Shown: positions 8,228 to 18,145 of the stretch, piece after piece
Layout: each line of letters opens with the position of its first letter
How positions within the stretch are numbered: position 1 is the first letter of the stretch
Origin: Acidovorax sp. NCPPB 4044
GTDB lineage: Bacteria > Pseudomonadota > Gammaproteobacteria > Burkholderiales > Burkholderiaceae_C
Direction of reading: 5' to 3'
NCBI RefSeq assembly: GCF_028069655.1
Contig: NZ_JAMCOS010000001.1
Location: 712,001 to 776,000, forward strand
DNA: 64,000 bases
Program-made: the position numbers and the translations under genes
The notes under the pieces: generated by a model
Databases searched by the model: none
Seen by the model: the letters and a program-made list of their open reading frames with translations, nothing else
Told to the model about the DNA's origin: nothing

Positions 8228-9590
8228 GCCCCTTGCCGTGCGGGCGGCGGACGCCGCGCGCGCGGTGGCCCTGTCGTCCCGGCCCCGCCTGCGCGATGCC
8301 CACTGGATCGAAGGCGGGTGGGGGGCGCAGTTGCTCCTGGTCAACGGAAGCCGCCTCTACCAGGTGCCGCAGCCACTGGCCGAGGGCTTTCGCGCCGTGT
8401 TCGAGTCGGCCGATCCGGAGGGCCTCGCCCGGCTGCTCCGTGACCACGACCTGCAGGCCGAGCCCTACATCGACGACGTGCCGCTGGCCGCACCGCCGGC
8501 GCACGCGCTGTCGCTCGCCGTGGCGCAGAAATGCAATCTGGGCTGCACCTATTGCTATGCCGGGCAAGGCGAGTTCGGCGGCAAGGCCAAGAGCATGGAG
8601 GAGCGCGTCGCCCGGCAGTCGGTGGACTGGCTGCTCGGCCAGGCGGCGCCCGGCGGCAAGGTGAATCTGGCCTTCATGGGCGGCGAGCCCCTGGCCAACC
8701 GCGAGGTATTGCAAAGCACCACGCGCTACGCCGCCGAACGCGCGGCGGAGCGCGGCGTGGACTGCCGCTTCTCGGTGACCACCAACGGCACCCTGCTCAC
8801 CGAGGCGGATGCCGACTTCTTCGAGGCCCACGGTTTCGCGGTCACCGTCAGCCTGGACGGCGCCCCCGAGCAGCACGACCGGCTGCGGGCGTTCAAGGGG
8901 GGCAAGGGGTCGTTCGAGCAGATCGCCCTGCGCCTGCAGCCCCTGCTGCTGCAGCAGCGCCGCATGCAGGTGTCCTGCCGCGTCACGGTGACGCCGTTCA
9001 ACCTCGACCTGCCGCGCATCCTGGAGCGGTTCATCGCGATGGGTTTCCACAGCGTCGGGTTCTCGCCGCTGCTGCGGGCGGCCAACGGCCGCGCCGAAAT
9101 GGGCCAGGACGAACTGGCCGAAATGCTGGAAGCCATGATCGCCTGCGGCATGGCGTTCGAGCAGGCCGTCATCGAAGGCCGCCGCTACCCCTTCATGAAC
9201 ATGGTGAACGCGCTCAAGGAACTGCAGCGCGGCAGCCACCGCCCCTATCCCTGCGGCGCAGGGGCGGGCTATTTCGGCGTGTCGGCCGAGGGGCAGCTGA
9301 GCGCCTGCCACCGGTTCGTGGGCGACGAGGCCGGCGCCATGGGCGACCTGGCGAGCGGCGTGGCCCGCGAGCGCCAGGTCCGGTGGCTGTCCGAGCGCCA
9401 TGTGCACCGCCAGTCGCCCTGCAGCGATTGCTGGGCCCGCTACCTGTGCGGCGGCGGCTGCCATCACGAAGTGATCGCGCGCGGACGCGGGGCGTGCGAC
9501 TACATCCGCGGCTGGCTGCACTACACCCTGGGCGCCCACCGCCGCCTGTCGCAGGCCGCCCCCCAGTGGTATGCGGGACCGCATGGCTGA
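8217..9590 (+). CDS. Radical SAM/SPASM maturase, QhpD/PqqE-like
   Basis: A 457-residue radical S-adenosylmethionine enzyme. The 4Fe-4S/SAM motif is KCNLGCTYCYAG with Cys106, Cys110 and Cys113, and MGGEP at 154-158 is the SAM-binding stretch. The C-terminal SPASM domain carries seven cysteines (346, 364, 402, 405, 411, 415, 427) spaced as in enzymes binding two auxiliary clusters, such as PqqE, anSME and QhpD. QhpD makes Cys-to-Asp/Glu thioether links in the small subunit of quinohemoprotein amine dehydrogenase. The first 90 residues precede the barrel and may recognise the substrate. The start overlaps the previous gene by 11 bases, and that cysteine-rich protein is the obvious candidate substrate. 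No short leader peptide was found nearby, so it probably modifies a full-size protein. Confidence 0.85.
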   Translation: MNREPLAVRAADAARAVALSSRPRLRDAHWIEGGWGAQLLLVNGSRLYQVPQPLAEGFRAVFESADPEGLARLLRDHDLQAEPYIDDVPLAAPPAHALSLAVAQKCNLGCTYCYAGQGEFGGKAKSMEERVARQSVDWLLGQAAPGGKVNLAFMGGEPLANREVLQSTTRYAAERAAERGVDCRFSVTTNGTLLTEADADFFEAHGFAVTVSLDGAPEQHDRLRAFKGGKGSFEQIALRLQPLLLQQRRMQVSCRVTVTPFNLDLPRILERFIAMGFHSVGFSPLLRAANGRAEMGQDELAEMLEAMIACGMAFEQAVIEGRRYPFMNMVNALKELQRGSHRPYPCGAGAGYFGVSAEGQLSACHRFVGDEAGAMGDLASGVARERQVRWLSERHVHRQSPCSDCWARYLCGGGCHHEVIARGRGACDYIRGWLHYTLGAHRRLSQAAPQWYAGPHG

Positions 9591-11064
9591 TCTGGACTGC
9601 CTGGTCATCGGTGCGGGCCCGGCGGGCAACTGCGCCGCCCTGCGGTTGCTCCAGTGGGGGTACCGCGTGGGGGTGGTGGAGCGCGCGGCCTTTCCGCGCG
9701 CCCAGATCGGGGAAGCGCTCACCCCCGGCATCCGCAACATCCTGGGCCTGCTGCAGGCCGACGAAGCCCTGGCCGGGCTGCCCCACATCGCGGGCCGGCC
9801 CGGCTGGCTGCGTTGGGAGCAGGACACCCTGCTGCCGGTGCCGCAGGCCGGCACGGCACTGGTGGAGCGGGCGGACTTCGACGCGCGCCTGCTGGCATTG
9901 GCCGCGGCGCGCGGTGCGCGGGTGTGGCAGCCCGCGCAGGTGCAGGCCGTCGAAGGCGAGCCCGAAGCGTGGCGCGTGCAGATCGTGGAGCCCGCCACGG
10001 GCACCGTCAGCCACGTGGCGGCCCGGTGGCTGTTCGAGGCCAGCGGGCGCCACGGCGCTCCGGCGACCCGGTGGGCCTGCGCGCCTCCCCTGGCCGCGTT
10101 GTGGGCCGAATTCGATGCCGCCCAGGTCGACCCCGCCTGCCTGGCCGCCACCCGCGTGGAAGCCCTGCCGAATGCCTGGCTGTGGGCCGCTCCGTTGCCG
10201 AGCGGCCGGTTGCGCGCCATGGTGTTTGCCGATCCCCACGCCGTCGGCGGCCAGCCCCAGGCGCTGTGGCGCGATGCCCTGGCCTCGACCCACGGCTTGC
10301 AGGCCCTGGCCGGAGTTGCACCCGCGCAGCCCCTGCGCATCTGCTCCGCCGCGCCCTACCTGGACACGGCGGCCTGGAGGGCAGGGCGGGTCAAGATCGG
10401 CGATGCGGCGTTCGCGCTCGATCCCCTCTCGGGTTCCGGCGTCGAGAAAGCCATGCGGTTCTCCCTGCAGGCCGCGGTGTCGTGGCACACCTGGTCGAGC
10501 GCGGCCGACGACGCCGGGCGAAGCCTTGCCCGGCAGTACTTTGCCCAGCAACTGAACCAGACCTGCGCCCGCCATGTCGGCTGGTGCGCGGGCCACTATG
10601 CACGGGCATGGAGCGCCGACGGCGACTTCTGGCGCGCCAGATCGGCGCCACCCCGACCGCGGGCGCCGTCGATCGCCCCGCAGATGGCCCCGGCATCCGC
10701 CGAGCCCGCGGACGACTTCTTCGCCGCGCTGGCCGATGCCCCGCCCCCCGAACCGCTGCCTGCGGGCCCGGACCGCTGGCCGGCCAGCGCCCGCGTGCGG
10801 CTGGACGAGGCCTGCCGGCTCGCACCGCAGCTTTGCGTGGTGGACGACCGCGTCCGCAGCGCCCCCGCCCTCAGCCACCCCCGCCTGCCACGGGCCGTGG
10901 CGTTCGTGGCCGATCAGGCCCTGGCCCCGCTCTGGCCCCTGCTGCGCCGCGAACAGACCGTGGCCGAGCTGCATGCCGCACTGGCGCAGGCGATGCGCCC
11001 GGATGCGGCCGGCGCGGTGCTGGCCTGGTTGCGGCGCAGTGGCGTCCTCGTCCCGGCCGCCTGA
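9583..11064 (+). CDS. FAD-dependent monooxygenase, LodB/QhpG-like, with PqqD-like C-terminal domain
   Basis: A 493-residue flavoprotein of the p-hydroxybenzoate hydroxylase/halogenase class. It has the FAD motif VIGAGPAGNCAA (glycines 10, 12, 15), an IGEALTPG segment, and GDAAFALDPLSGSGVEKAM for the flavin pyrophosphate. LodB and QhpG, members of this class, hydroxylate the tryptophan that becomes CTQ, which fits the neighbouring LodA-like gene. The halogenase WxWxIP signature appears only as WLWAAP near residue 196, so halogenation is not supported. The last 50 residues or so (REQTVAELHAALAQAM to the end) look like the winged-helix core of PqqD, a domain used to hold a substrate for a radical SAM partner. 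ATG 9583 overlaps the previous stop; ATG 9571 is four codons upstream and also possible. Confidence 0.75.
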   Translation: MADLDCLVIGAGPAGNCAALRLLQWGYRVGVVERAAFPRAQIGEALTPGIRNILGLLQADEALAGLPHIAGRPGWLRWEQDTLLPVPQAGTALVERADFDARLLALAAARGARVWQPAQVQAVEGEPEAWRVQIVEPATGTVSHVAARWLFEASGRHGAPATRWACAPPLAALWAEFDAAQVDPACLAATRVEALPNAWLWAAPLPSGRLRAMVFADPHAVGGQPQALWRDALASTHGLQALAGVAPAQPLRICSAAPYLDTAAWRAGRVKIGDAAFALDPLSGSGVEKAMRFSLQAAVSWHTWSSAADDAGRSLARQYFAQQLNQTCARHVGWCAGHYARAWSADGDFWRARSAPPRPRAPSIAPQMAPASAEPADDFFAALADAPPPEPLPAGPDRWPASARVRLDEACRLAPQLCVVDDRVRSAPALSHPRLPRAVAFVADQALAPLWPLLRREQTVAELHAALAQAMRPDAAGAVLAWLRRSGVLVPAA

Positions 11065-11162
11065 GCGCTCCCCGCGGCAAGAACCCTTCCCTTTCCCTGC
11101 CACCCGCCACGACCCCCGGTTTCCGTGCAACCCGTGCAATTCGCCCCCCAGGAGATCCAAGA

Positions 11163-12302
11163 ATGACCATCCCCACGACACCCCAGCCACCCTATCCCCC
11201 CTACACCGAGGCAGTGTTGGCCCAACCTGCCGATTACGGCGTGCTGAAGCAACTCGAAGGCACCTGGGTCAACCACAACCCGGACAACAATCGCACCGGC
11301 TGGGGGTTGCACACCACGTGCATGCCGTCCCCCGGCACCAACTCGGAAACCATCTTCGGCATCTTCCACTTCCTGTGCGAGGACTACACGGAAGAGCTGA
11401 CCTTCAACCTGGTGGATGGCGGCGTCCGCAACCGCGGCGGGACCAACGAGCAATTCGTCGGCGCGGTGCTGTACAACCAGAGCATCCAGCGCGTCAGCGA
11501 CGGTGCGGGCATCCACCGGGAAGACGGCATGTACCTGTGGTCCAACCAGATGTACAACCATCCGGCGGACGAGCAGTCGGTGCTGGAAGACAACGGATTC
11601 CCGGGCATCGGCATCGGTGCCAGCGGCCCCAATTTCGTGCCGCCGTACTCCATCGCGCGCAGCGGCACGATCCCCCACGGCAGCGCGATCCTGTTGACCG
11701 GCGACTTTCAGGTCAGCCAGGGCGCGCCCCAGTTTCCCAGCGGCACCGCCGCATGGCAGCCGCCGTTCCTCGCGATCTCGCCCAGCATGGGGTCGGCGGG
11801 CGCCACCCCCAGCGACCCGATCGACCTCGATGCGCCGGCGCCGGCCTGGGTGCACGACAAGTCGCTTCCCGTGACCGAACCCGACAGCAACCTCACCTAC
11901 ACCCAGCGGATCCTGGCCGACGACCACTATCCCTATTCGGTGCGGCCCGACCTGCGTCTGCGAGACGCCCTCAAAGGCCAGGACGTCACGGGCCACACGC
12001 TGATCGAGCTGTCCACCCGGCACGACGGAGGGCCGCAGGGCGGCATCCTGAACACCCCGTTCGTGAAGCACTTCGTCAACGTCGCGGAAGTCAACTTCAG
12101 CCTGTGGATCGAGACGGTGGTCGAGGACGGGCAGGAGATCCAGCAGCTCCAGTACCGCCAGATCATCTTCTTCGAGTTCATGTTCGGCTCCGACGGCAAG
12201 ACCACCCGCTGGCCGCACATCCAGATCAACACCTTGCGCAGGAAGCCGGTGGACCGCCTGGGTACGGACGCCCACAAGAACTTCTCCTTCCGGAAATTCT
12301 GA
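11163..12302 (+). CDS. Nitrobindin/THAP4-like heme-binding beta-barrel protein (enlarged)
   Basis: A 379-residue protein I recognise only by pattern. It shows the order of motifs of nitrobindin-type heme barrels: LEGTWVN near residue 31, FHFLCEDYTEELTF, GIHREDGMYLW, the strand pair IPHGSAILLTGDF, and near the end RWPHIQINTLRRK, where nitrobindins place their heme-ligating His. It is more than twice the length of nitrobindin, with inserts rich in Pro, Gly and Asp. No signal peptide is visible. An AGGAG site precedes the ATG. It closes the operon, 98 bases after the flavoprotein. In this setting it could sense or remove H2O2 or NO, or bind a product; this is inference. It may instead be an unrelated lipocalin-like barrel. 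Confidence 0.5.
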   Translation: MTIPTTPQPPYPPYTEAVLAQPADYGVLKQLEGTWVNHNPDNNRTGWGLHTTCMPSPGTNSETIFGIFHFLCEDYTEELTFNLVDGGVRNRGGTNEQFVGAVLYNQSIQRVSDGAGIHREDGMYLWSNQMYNHPADEQSVLEDNGFPGIGIGASGPNFVPPYSIARSGTIPHGSAILLTGDFQVSQGAPQFPSGTAAWQPPFLAISPSMGSAGATPSDPIDLDAPAPAWVHDKSLPVTEPDSNLTYTQRILADDHYPYSVRPDLRLRDALKGQDVTGHTLIELSTRHDGGPQGGILNTPFVKHFVNVAEVNFSLWIETVVEDGQEIQQLQYRQIIFFEFMFGSDGKTTRWPHIQINTLRRKPVDRLGTDAHKNFSFRKF

Positions 12303-12309
12303 CATCGCC

Positions 12310-12331
12310 CCCCCTGGGCTTGACCAGGGGG
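12310..12331 (+). terminator. Hairpin after the quinoprotein operon
   Basis: A perfect 8-bp stem (CCCCCTGG / CCAGGGGG) around a six-base loop begins 8 bases after the last stop codon of the operon. There is no run of T behind it, so it may be a weak or Rho-assisted terminator or an mRNA-end stabiliser. Confidence 0.45.
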
Positions 12332-12442
12332 CAAGACCGGCGCCTTCGGCCGCGACGTCGGGACGCGTCGGCACACGCGAGGCGGGGGAGGGCGCCGTCT
12401 GCACTTCTGCGGCGCCCCTCGGCGCGGATGGCAGGCATTTCG

Positions 12443-12493
12443 CCTCCATGCCGCCGGATCCATTCAATAGTTTGCTATATTTTTAGTAGCAAA
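12443..12493 (-). repeat. Dispersed palindrome-plus-arm repeat, copy A
   Basis: Read on the minus strand, this is a palindrome TTTGCTA...TAGCAAA (7-bp perfect arms, A-rich loop) followed after a few bases by TTGAATGGATCCGGCGGCAT and GGAGG. The same layout occurs at 20032, 47551, 60201 and 63430. This copy lies between the quinoprotein operon and the clpB promoter, in a spacer of about 300 bases that otherwise holds only a hairpin and that promoter. Confidence 0.8.
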
Positions 12494-12553
12494 TGCCGGC
12501 GCGGCGTGCGCCGGCACCGGTGCTGTGGGCCCGCGCATCCGTGGCGTGGGTGG

Positions 12554-12582
12554 CTTGAAATCTCCGCCGGCGCGCCTCAACT
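12554..12582 (+). promoter_or_regulatory. Sigma-32-like heat-shock promoter of clpB
   Basis: CTTGAAA at 12554-12560 is a perfect match to the sigma-32 -35 consensus. After 14 bases, CCTCAACT at 12575-12582 matches most of the CCCCATnT -10 element. It lies 28 bases before the clpB start codon, as expected for this heat-shock gene. An AGGA ribosome site follows. Confidence 0.65.
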
Positions 12583-12609
12583 GCGCGTCAATTCGGAGGA
12601 CCACAGACC

Positions 12610-15219
<2,610 letters not shown>

Positions 15220-15284
15220 CTTTGGCAATCCCGGCAGGGGCGCCGCGCATGCGGTGCCCCTGCCACTGACGCAAAGGATGTGCT

Positions 15285-15632
15285 TTGAATGATTTCCTGG
15301 CCGGTGTGATCCGGTGGATCGTGCGCCTCGCCGTGGTGGCCGTGGGCGCGGTGTTTTTCCTGTGCCTGCTGGTGGCGGTGGCCCTGCTGGCCGCGGTCTG
15401 GGGCGTGCGCTCGGTCTGGGCGCGGCTCACGGGGCAGCCCGTCACGCCCTGGGCGATGCGCATGGACCCGCGCAACGGCTGGAGCACGGTGTACCGCAGC
15501 ACGGCGCGCTGGTCGGCCGCGGCATCGCAGGGCCAGCCGGCCGAGCACGGCATCCGGCGATCGGCCGAGCTGCCCGGTGCACGCGGCGAAGTCGTGGACG
15601 TGCAGCCGCGCGACCTGCCCGGCAAGGTGTGA
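15285..15632 (+). CDS. Small membrane protein of unknown function
   Basis: A 115-residue protein with one strong membrane segment (about residues 8-42, rich in Val, Ala and Leu) and a soluble C-terminal tail. I do not recognise the family. The chosen start is TTG at 15285, preceded by AAAGGA and giving MNDFLAGVIRW; a GTG at 15307 would be out of frame. It follows clpB by 65 bases and may be transcribed with it. The next 262 bases, up to the aldehyde dehydrogenase, contain no gene I can support. Confidence 0.6.
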   Translation: MNDFLAGVIRWIVRLAVVAVGAVFFLCLLVAVALLAAVWGVRSVWARLTGQPVTPWAMRMDPRNGWSTVYRSTARWSAAASQGQPAEHGIRRSAELPGARGEVVDVQPRDLPGKV

Positions 15633-15894
15633 CGGGCGGGGGCAAAGGCTCCCGCGTGCAACATCCGCTACCGATCCGCATCCGAGCCGCCCCGGTGGCG
15701 CCTGCCGCGGGGCCGCCGGTGCGGTCCGCGCAGTGGCCTTGGCAGCCCCTGGCCGCTCGGCTCCGCCAGGATGAAGGCCGGCGAGTCAGGCCGGTCGCCG
15801 GACCGCCGCGCCACCTGCCGGCCGTGCCCGCCTCCCGGGCCTTTGGAGACACCGGTTTACATGGCGTTTCGAGCCCCCTCCCTATGATTGCCGC

Positions 15895-17331
15895 ATGACG
15901 CCAGACGATATCCGCCGCCATTTCGAAATCCAGCGGCAGGCCAGCCGGGAACAACCCGAGACGCCCCTGCTGGTCCGGCGGGAACGCCTGCTGCGCATGC
16001 GCAAGCTGCTGGACGAGCATGGTCCCGCCCTCGCGGCGGCCGTGCAGGCCGATTTCGGCATCCGCTCCCCGCGCCTCACCGAGGTGGCCGACCTGCTCCT
16101 GCTGCGCACCCAGGTGGCGCACACGCTGCGGCACCTCGCGCGCTGGTCCAGGCAGCGCCGCGTGCTGACGCCGCTGCACCTGCAGCCCGCGCATGCGTGG
16201 GTGCAGCGCCAGCCGCTGGGCGTGGTGGGCGTGATCGCACCCTGGAACTACCCTGTGCAGCTCGCGCTCGGGCCCGCCATCTGCGCGTTGGCCGCCGGCA
16301 ACCGCGTGATGCTCAAGCCCAGCGAACTCACCCCCCACACCGCGGCCCAGCTCGCGGCGCTGGTGTCGCAGTTCTTCTCGCCCGACGAGTTCTGCGTGGT
16401 GACCGGCGACGCCGCCACGGCGGCGCTGGTGGCCTCGCTGCCCTTCGACCATCTGGTCTTCACCGGCTCCACCGCGGTGGGCCGCAAGGTGGCGCAGGCG
16501 GCCGCGGCCAACCTCACGCCCACCACGCTGGAGCTGGGCGGCAAGTCGCCCTGCATCATCGATGCGGACTGCGACCTGCAGGAGGCCGCGCTGCGCATCG
16601 CGCACGGCAAGCTCTTCAACGCGGGGCAGACCTGCGTGGCGCCCGACTACGTGCTGCTGCCGCGCGGCAGCGAGGTCGCGTTCGCCGAGGCCTACCGCGC
16701 GGCCGTGGCGAAGCTGTTCCCGTACTTCGAGGGCAATCCCGACTACGCTTCGATCATCCATTCGCGCCACCTCGCGCGGCTGCGCACCATGCTGCAGCAG
16801 GCCCAGACGCAGGGCGCCGACGTGCACGTGCTCGATCCCGTGCCGGGCTCCCCGCCGCCGCCCCCGCAGGGCATCGGCGACGGCGTGGCGCGGCAGATGC
16901 CGCCGGTGCTGGTGTTCAACGCCACCATGCACATGCAGCTCATGCAGGAGGAGATCTTCGGCCCGGTGCTGCCCGTGCTCGGCTACGAGCGCCTGCAGGA
17001 CGCCATCGACCACATCAACTCCGGCCCGCGCCCGCTCGCGCTCTACTGGTTCGGCCGCAGCGAAGCCGCGCGCGACGATGTGCTGCGCCGCACCGTGAGC
17101 GGCGGCGTCACCGTCAACGACACGCTGCTGCACGTCGCGCACGACAACCTGCCGTTCGGCGGCGTGGGCGACAGCGGCTGGGGGGCCTACCACGGGGAGC
17201 ACGGGTTCCTGCGGTTCTGCCACCAGAAGCCGGTGTTCGTGCAGTCGCGCTGGTCGCTCGGCCACCTGCTGCATCCGCCCTACGGCGCGCGTTTCGACCG
17301 CGTCATGGGCCTGCTGCGGCGCTGGCTCTGA
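15895..17331 (+). CDS. Aldehyde dehydrogenase (coniferyl-aldehyde-dehydrogenase-like)
   Basis: A 478-residue NAD(P)-dependent aldehyde dehydrogenase. Landmarks are IAPWNYPVQLALGP (Rossmann entry), KPSELTPHTA (cofactor phosphate and adenosine site), FTGSTAVGRKV, LELGGKSP with the general-base Glu, and NAGQTCVAPDYVL with the catalytic Cys. The short length and the PWNYP and YVLLPRG stretches are typical of the coniferyl/aliphatic aldehyde dehydrogenase branch, which lacks the longer N-terminus of BetB-type enzymes. It would oxidise an aldehyde to a carboxylic acid in the cytoplasm. It stands alone, with a 262-base spacer upstream and 219 bases downstream, so its physiological substrate is not given by context. 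The ribosome site before ATG 15895 is weak. Confidence 0.88.
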   Translation: MTPDDIRRHFEIQRQASREQPETPLLVRRERLLRMRKLLDEHGPALAAAVQADFGIRSPRLTEVADLLLLRTQVAHTLRHLARWSRQRRVLTPLHLQPAHAWVQRQPLGVVGVIAPWNYPVQLALGPAICALAAGNRVMLKPSELTPHTAAQLAALVSQFFSPDEFCVVTGDAATAALVASLPFDHLVFTGSTAVGRKVAQAAAANLTPTTLELGGKSPCIIDADCDLQEAALRIAHGKLFNAGQTCVAPDYVLLPRGSEVAFAEAYRAAVAKLFPYFEGNPDYASIIHSRHLARLRTMLQQAQTQGADVHVLDPVPGSPPPPPQGIGDGVARQMPPVLVFNATMHMQLMQEEIFGPVLPVLGYERLQDAIDHINSGPRPLALYWFGRSEAARDDVLRRTVSGGVTVNDTLLHVAHDNLPFGGVGDSGWGAYHGEHGFLRFCHQKPVFVQSRWSLGHLLHPPYGARFDRVMGLLRRWL

Positions 17332-17550
17332 TCCGTGCCCGGCCCCCTGGAAAGCACCGCCTTGCGACGTTTCGCCATGCCCTGTGCCGCTGCGGGCTGA
17401 CGCTCCGTTTCGATCGGGCCGCGGCCCCTCAAGCACCCTGCGAACGCGGGGTTCCCGGAGCGCGGTCTGGAGGTCAAAAAGCAATTGCGCGACAATCGCG
17501 GGTTTTGCGTTCCGCTCCCTTCCCCCATTTTTTCAGTTCGTTCGTTTCCA

Positions 17551-18084
17551 ATGTCCAGTATCCAGGCCAGTATTCAGGTTCGTCCCGCCACGCTCCGCGA
17601 TGCCAAAGCCATTGCCCAGATCCACACGCAATCCGCAATGGAGGCCTACCGCGGCCTGGTCCCCGATGACCAATTGAAAGCCATGTCTTCGGTCGACAAG
17701 CGCCAGGCCTACTGGCGCGAAGCCATCGAGTACTGCGAGCCCCAGGTGCAGGTGGCCCTGGAAGGCGACAAGATCGTCGGCTTCGTCGGCTTCGACCGTT
17801 CGCGCGATGCCAAGTCGCGCCCCACCACCGGCGAAATCTGGGCCATCTACGCCGCCCCCACCCACTGGGACCAGGGCGTCGGCGTGGCCCTCTGGGACGC
17901 CGCGCGCGAAGGCCTGCAGCAGGAAGGCTGCACCAACGTCACGGCCTGGGTGCCGATGCGCAACGAGCGCGCGCTGCGCTTCCACGAACTCGCAGGCTTC
18001 AAGCGCGAGATGTCCACCGCCAAGACCGCCATCATCGGCGGCGTGAAGATCGAGGAAGTGCGGCTGCAGCGCCCGATCAACTGA
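17551..18084 (+). CDS. GNAT-family N-acetyltransferase
   Basis: A 177-residue acyl-CoA-dependent acetyltransferase. It opens with VRPATLRDAKAIAQIH, the usual beta1-alpha1 of GNAT proteins, has IWAIYAAPTHWDQGVGVAL with the pyrophosphate-binding QGVGVA loop (motif A), and ends with the ALRFHELAGF strand seen in many family members. The substrate cannot be predicted. ATG 17551 is chosen over an in-frame upstream start at 17485 because the family core begins about 11 residues after it. The upstream 219 bases contain a promoter-like GACAAT near 17490 but nothing else I can support. It may be read with the methyltransferase gene 61 bases downstream. Confidence 0.82.
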   Translation: MSSIQASIQVRPATLRDAKAIAQIHTQSAMEAYRGLVPDDQLKAMSSVDKRQAYWREAIEYCEPQVQVALEGDKIVGFVGFDRSRDAKSRPTTGEIWAIYAAPTHWDQGVGVALWDAAREGLQQEGCTNVTAWVPMRNERALRFHELAGFKREMSTAKTAIIGGVKIEEVRLQRPIN

Positions 18085-18145
18085 CCGGGGCGCATCCCCG
18101 GCCCCTGTCCTTCCTTCACAGTCCATCCTCCCGGCACCCCGGCAC

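Noticed and set aside
8217..8600. Search for a short RiPP precursor peptide near the radical SAM gene
   Set aside because: Genes on both sides overlap or abut and no small Cys-rich open frame with its own ribosome site is left; the likely substrate is the adjacent 299-residue protein.
9583..11064. Tryptophan halogenase
   Set aside because: The WxWxIP motif is not intact (WLWAAP) and no halogenase Lys region is apparent; neighbours fit a LodB/QhpG role better.
17480..17500. Promoter at GACAAT before the GNAT gene (and a similar one near 19940)
   Set aside because: The -10-like hexamer is only moderate and no -35 is recognisable at a proper distance.
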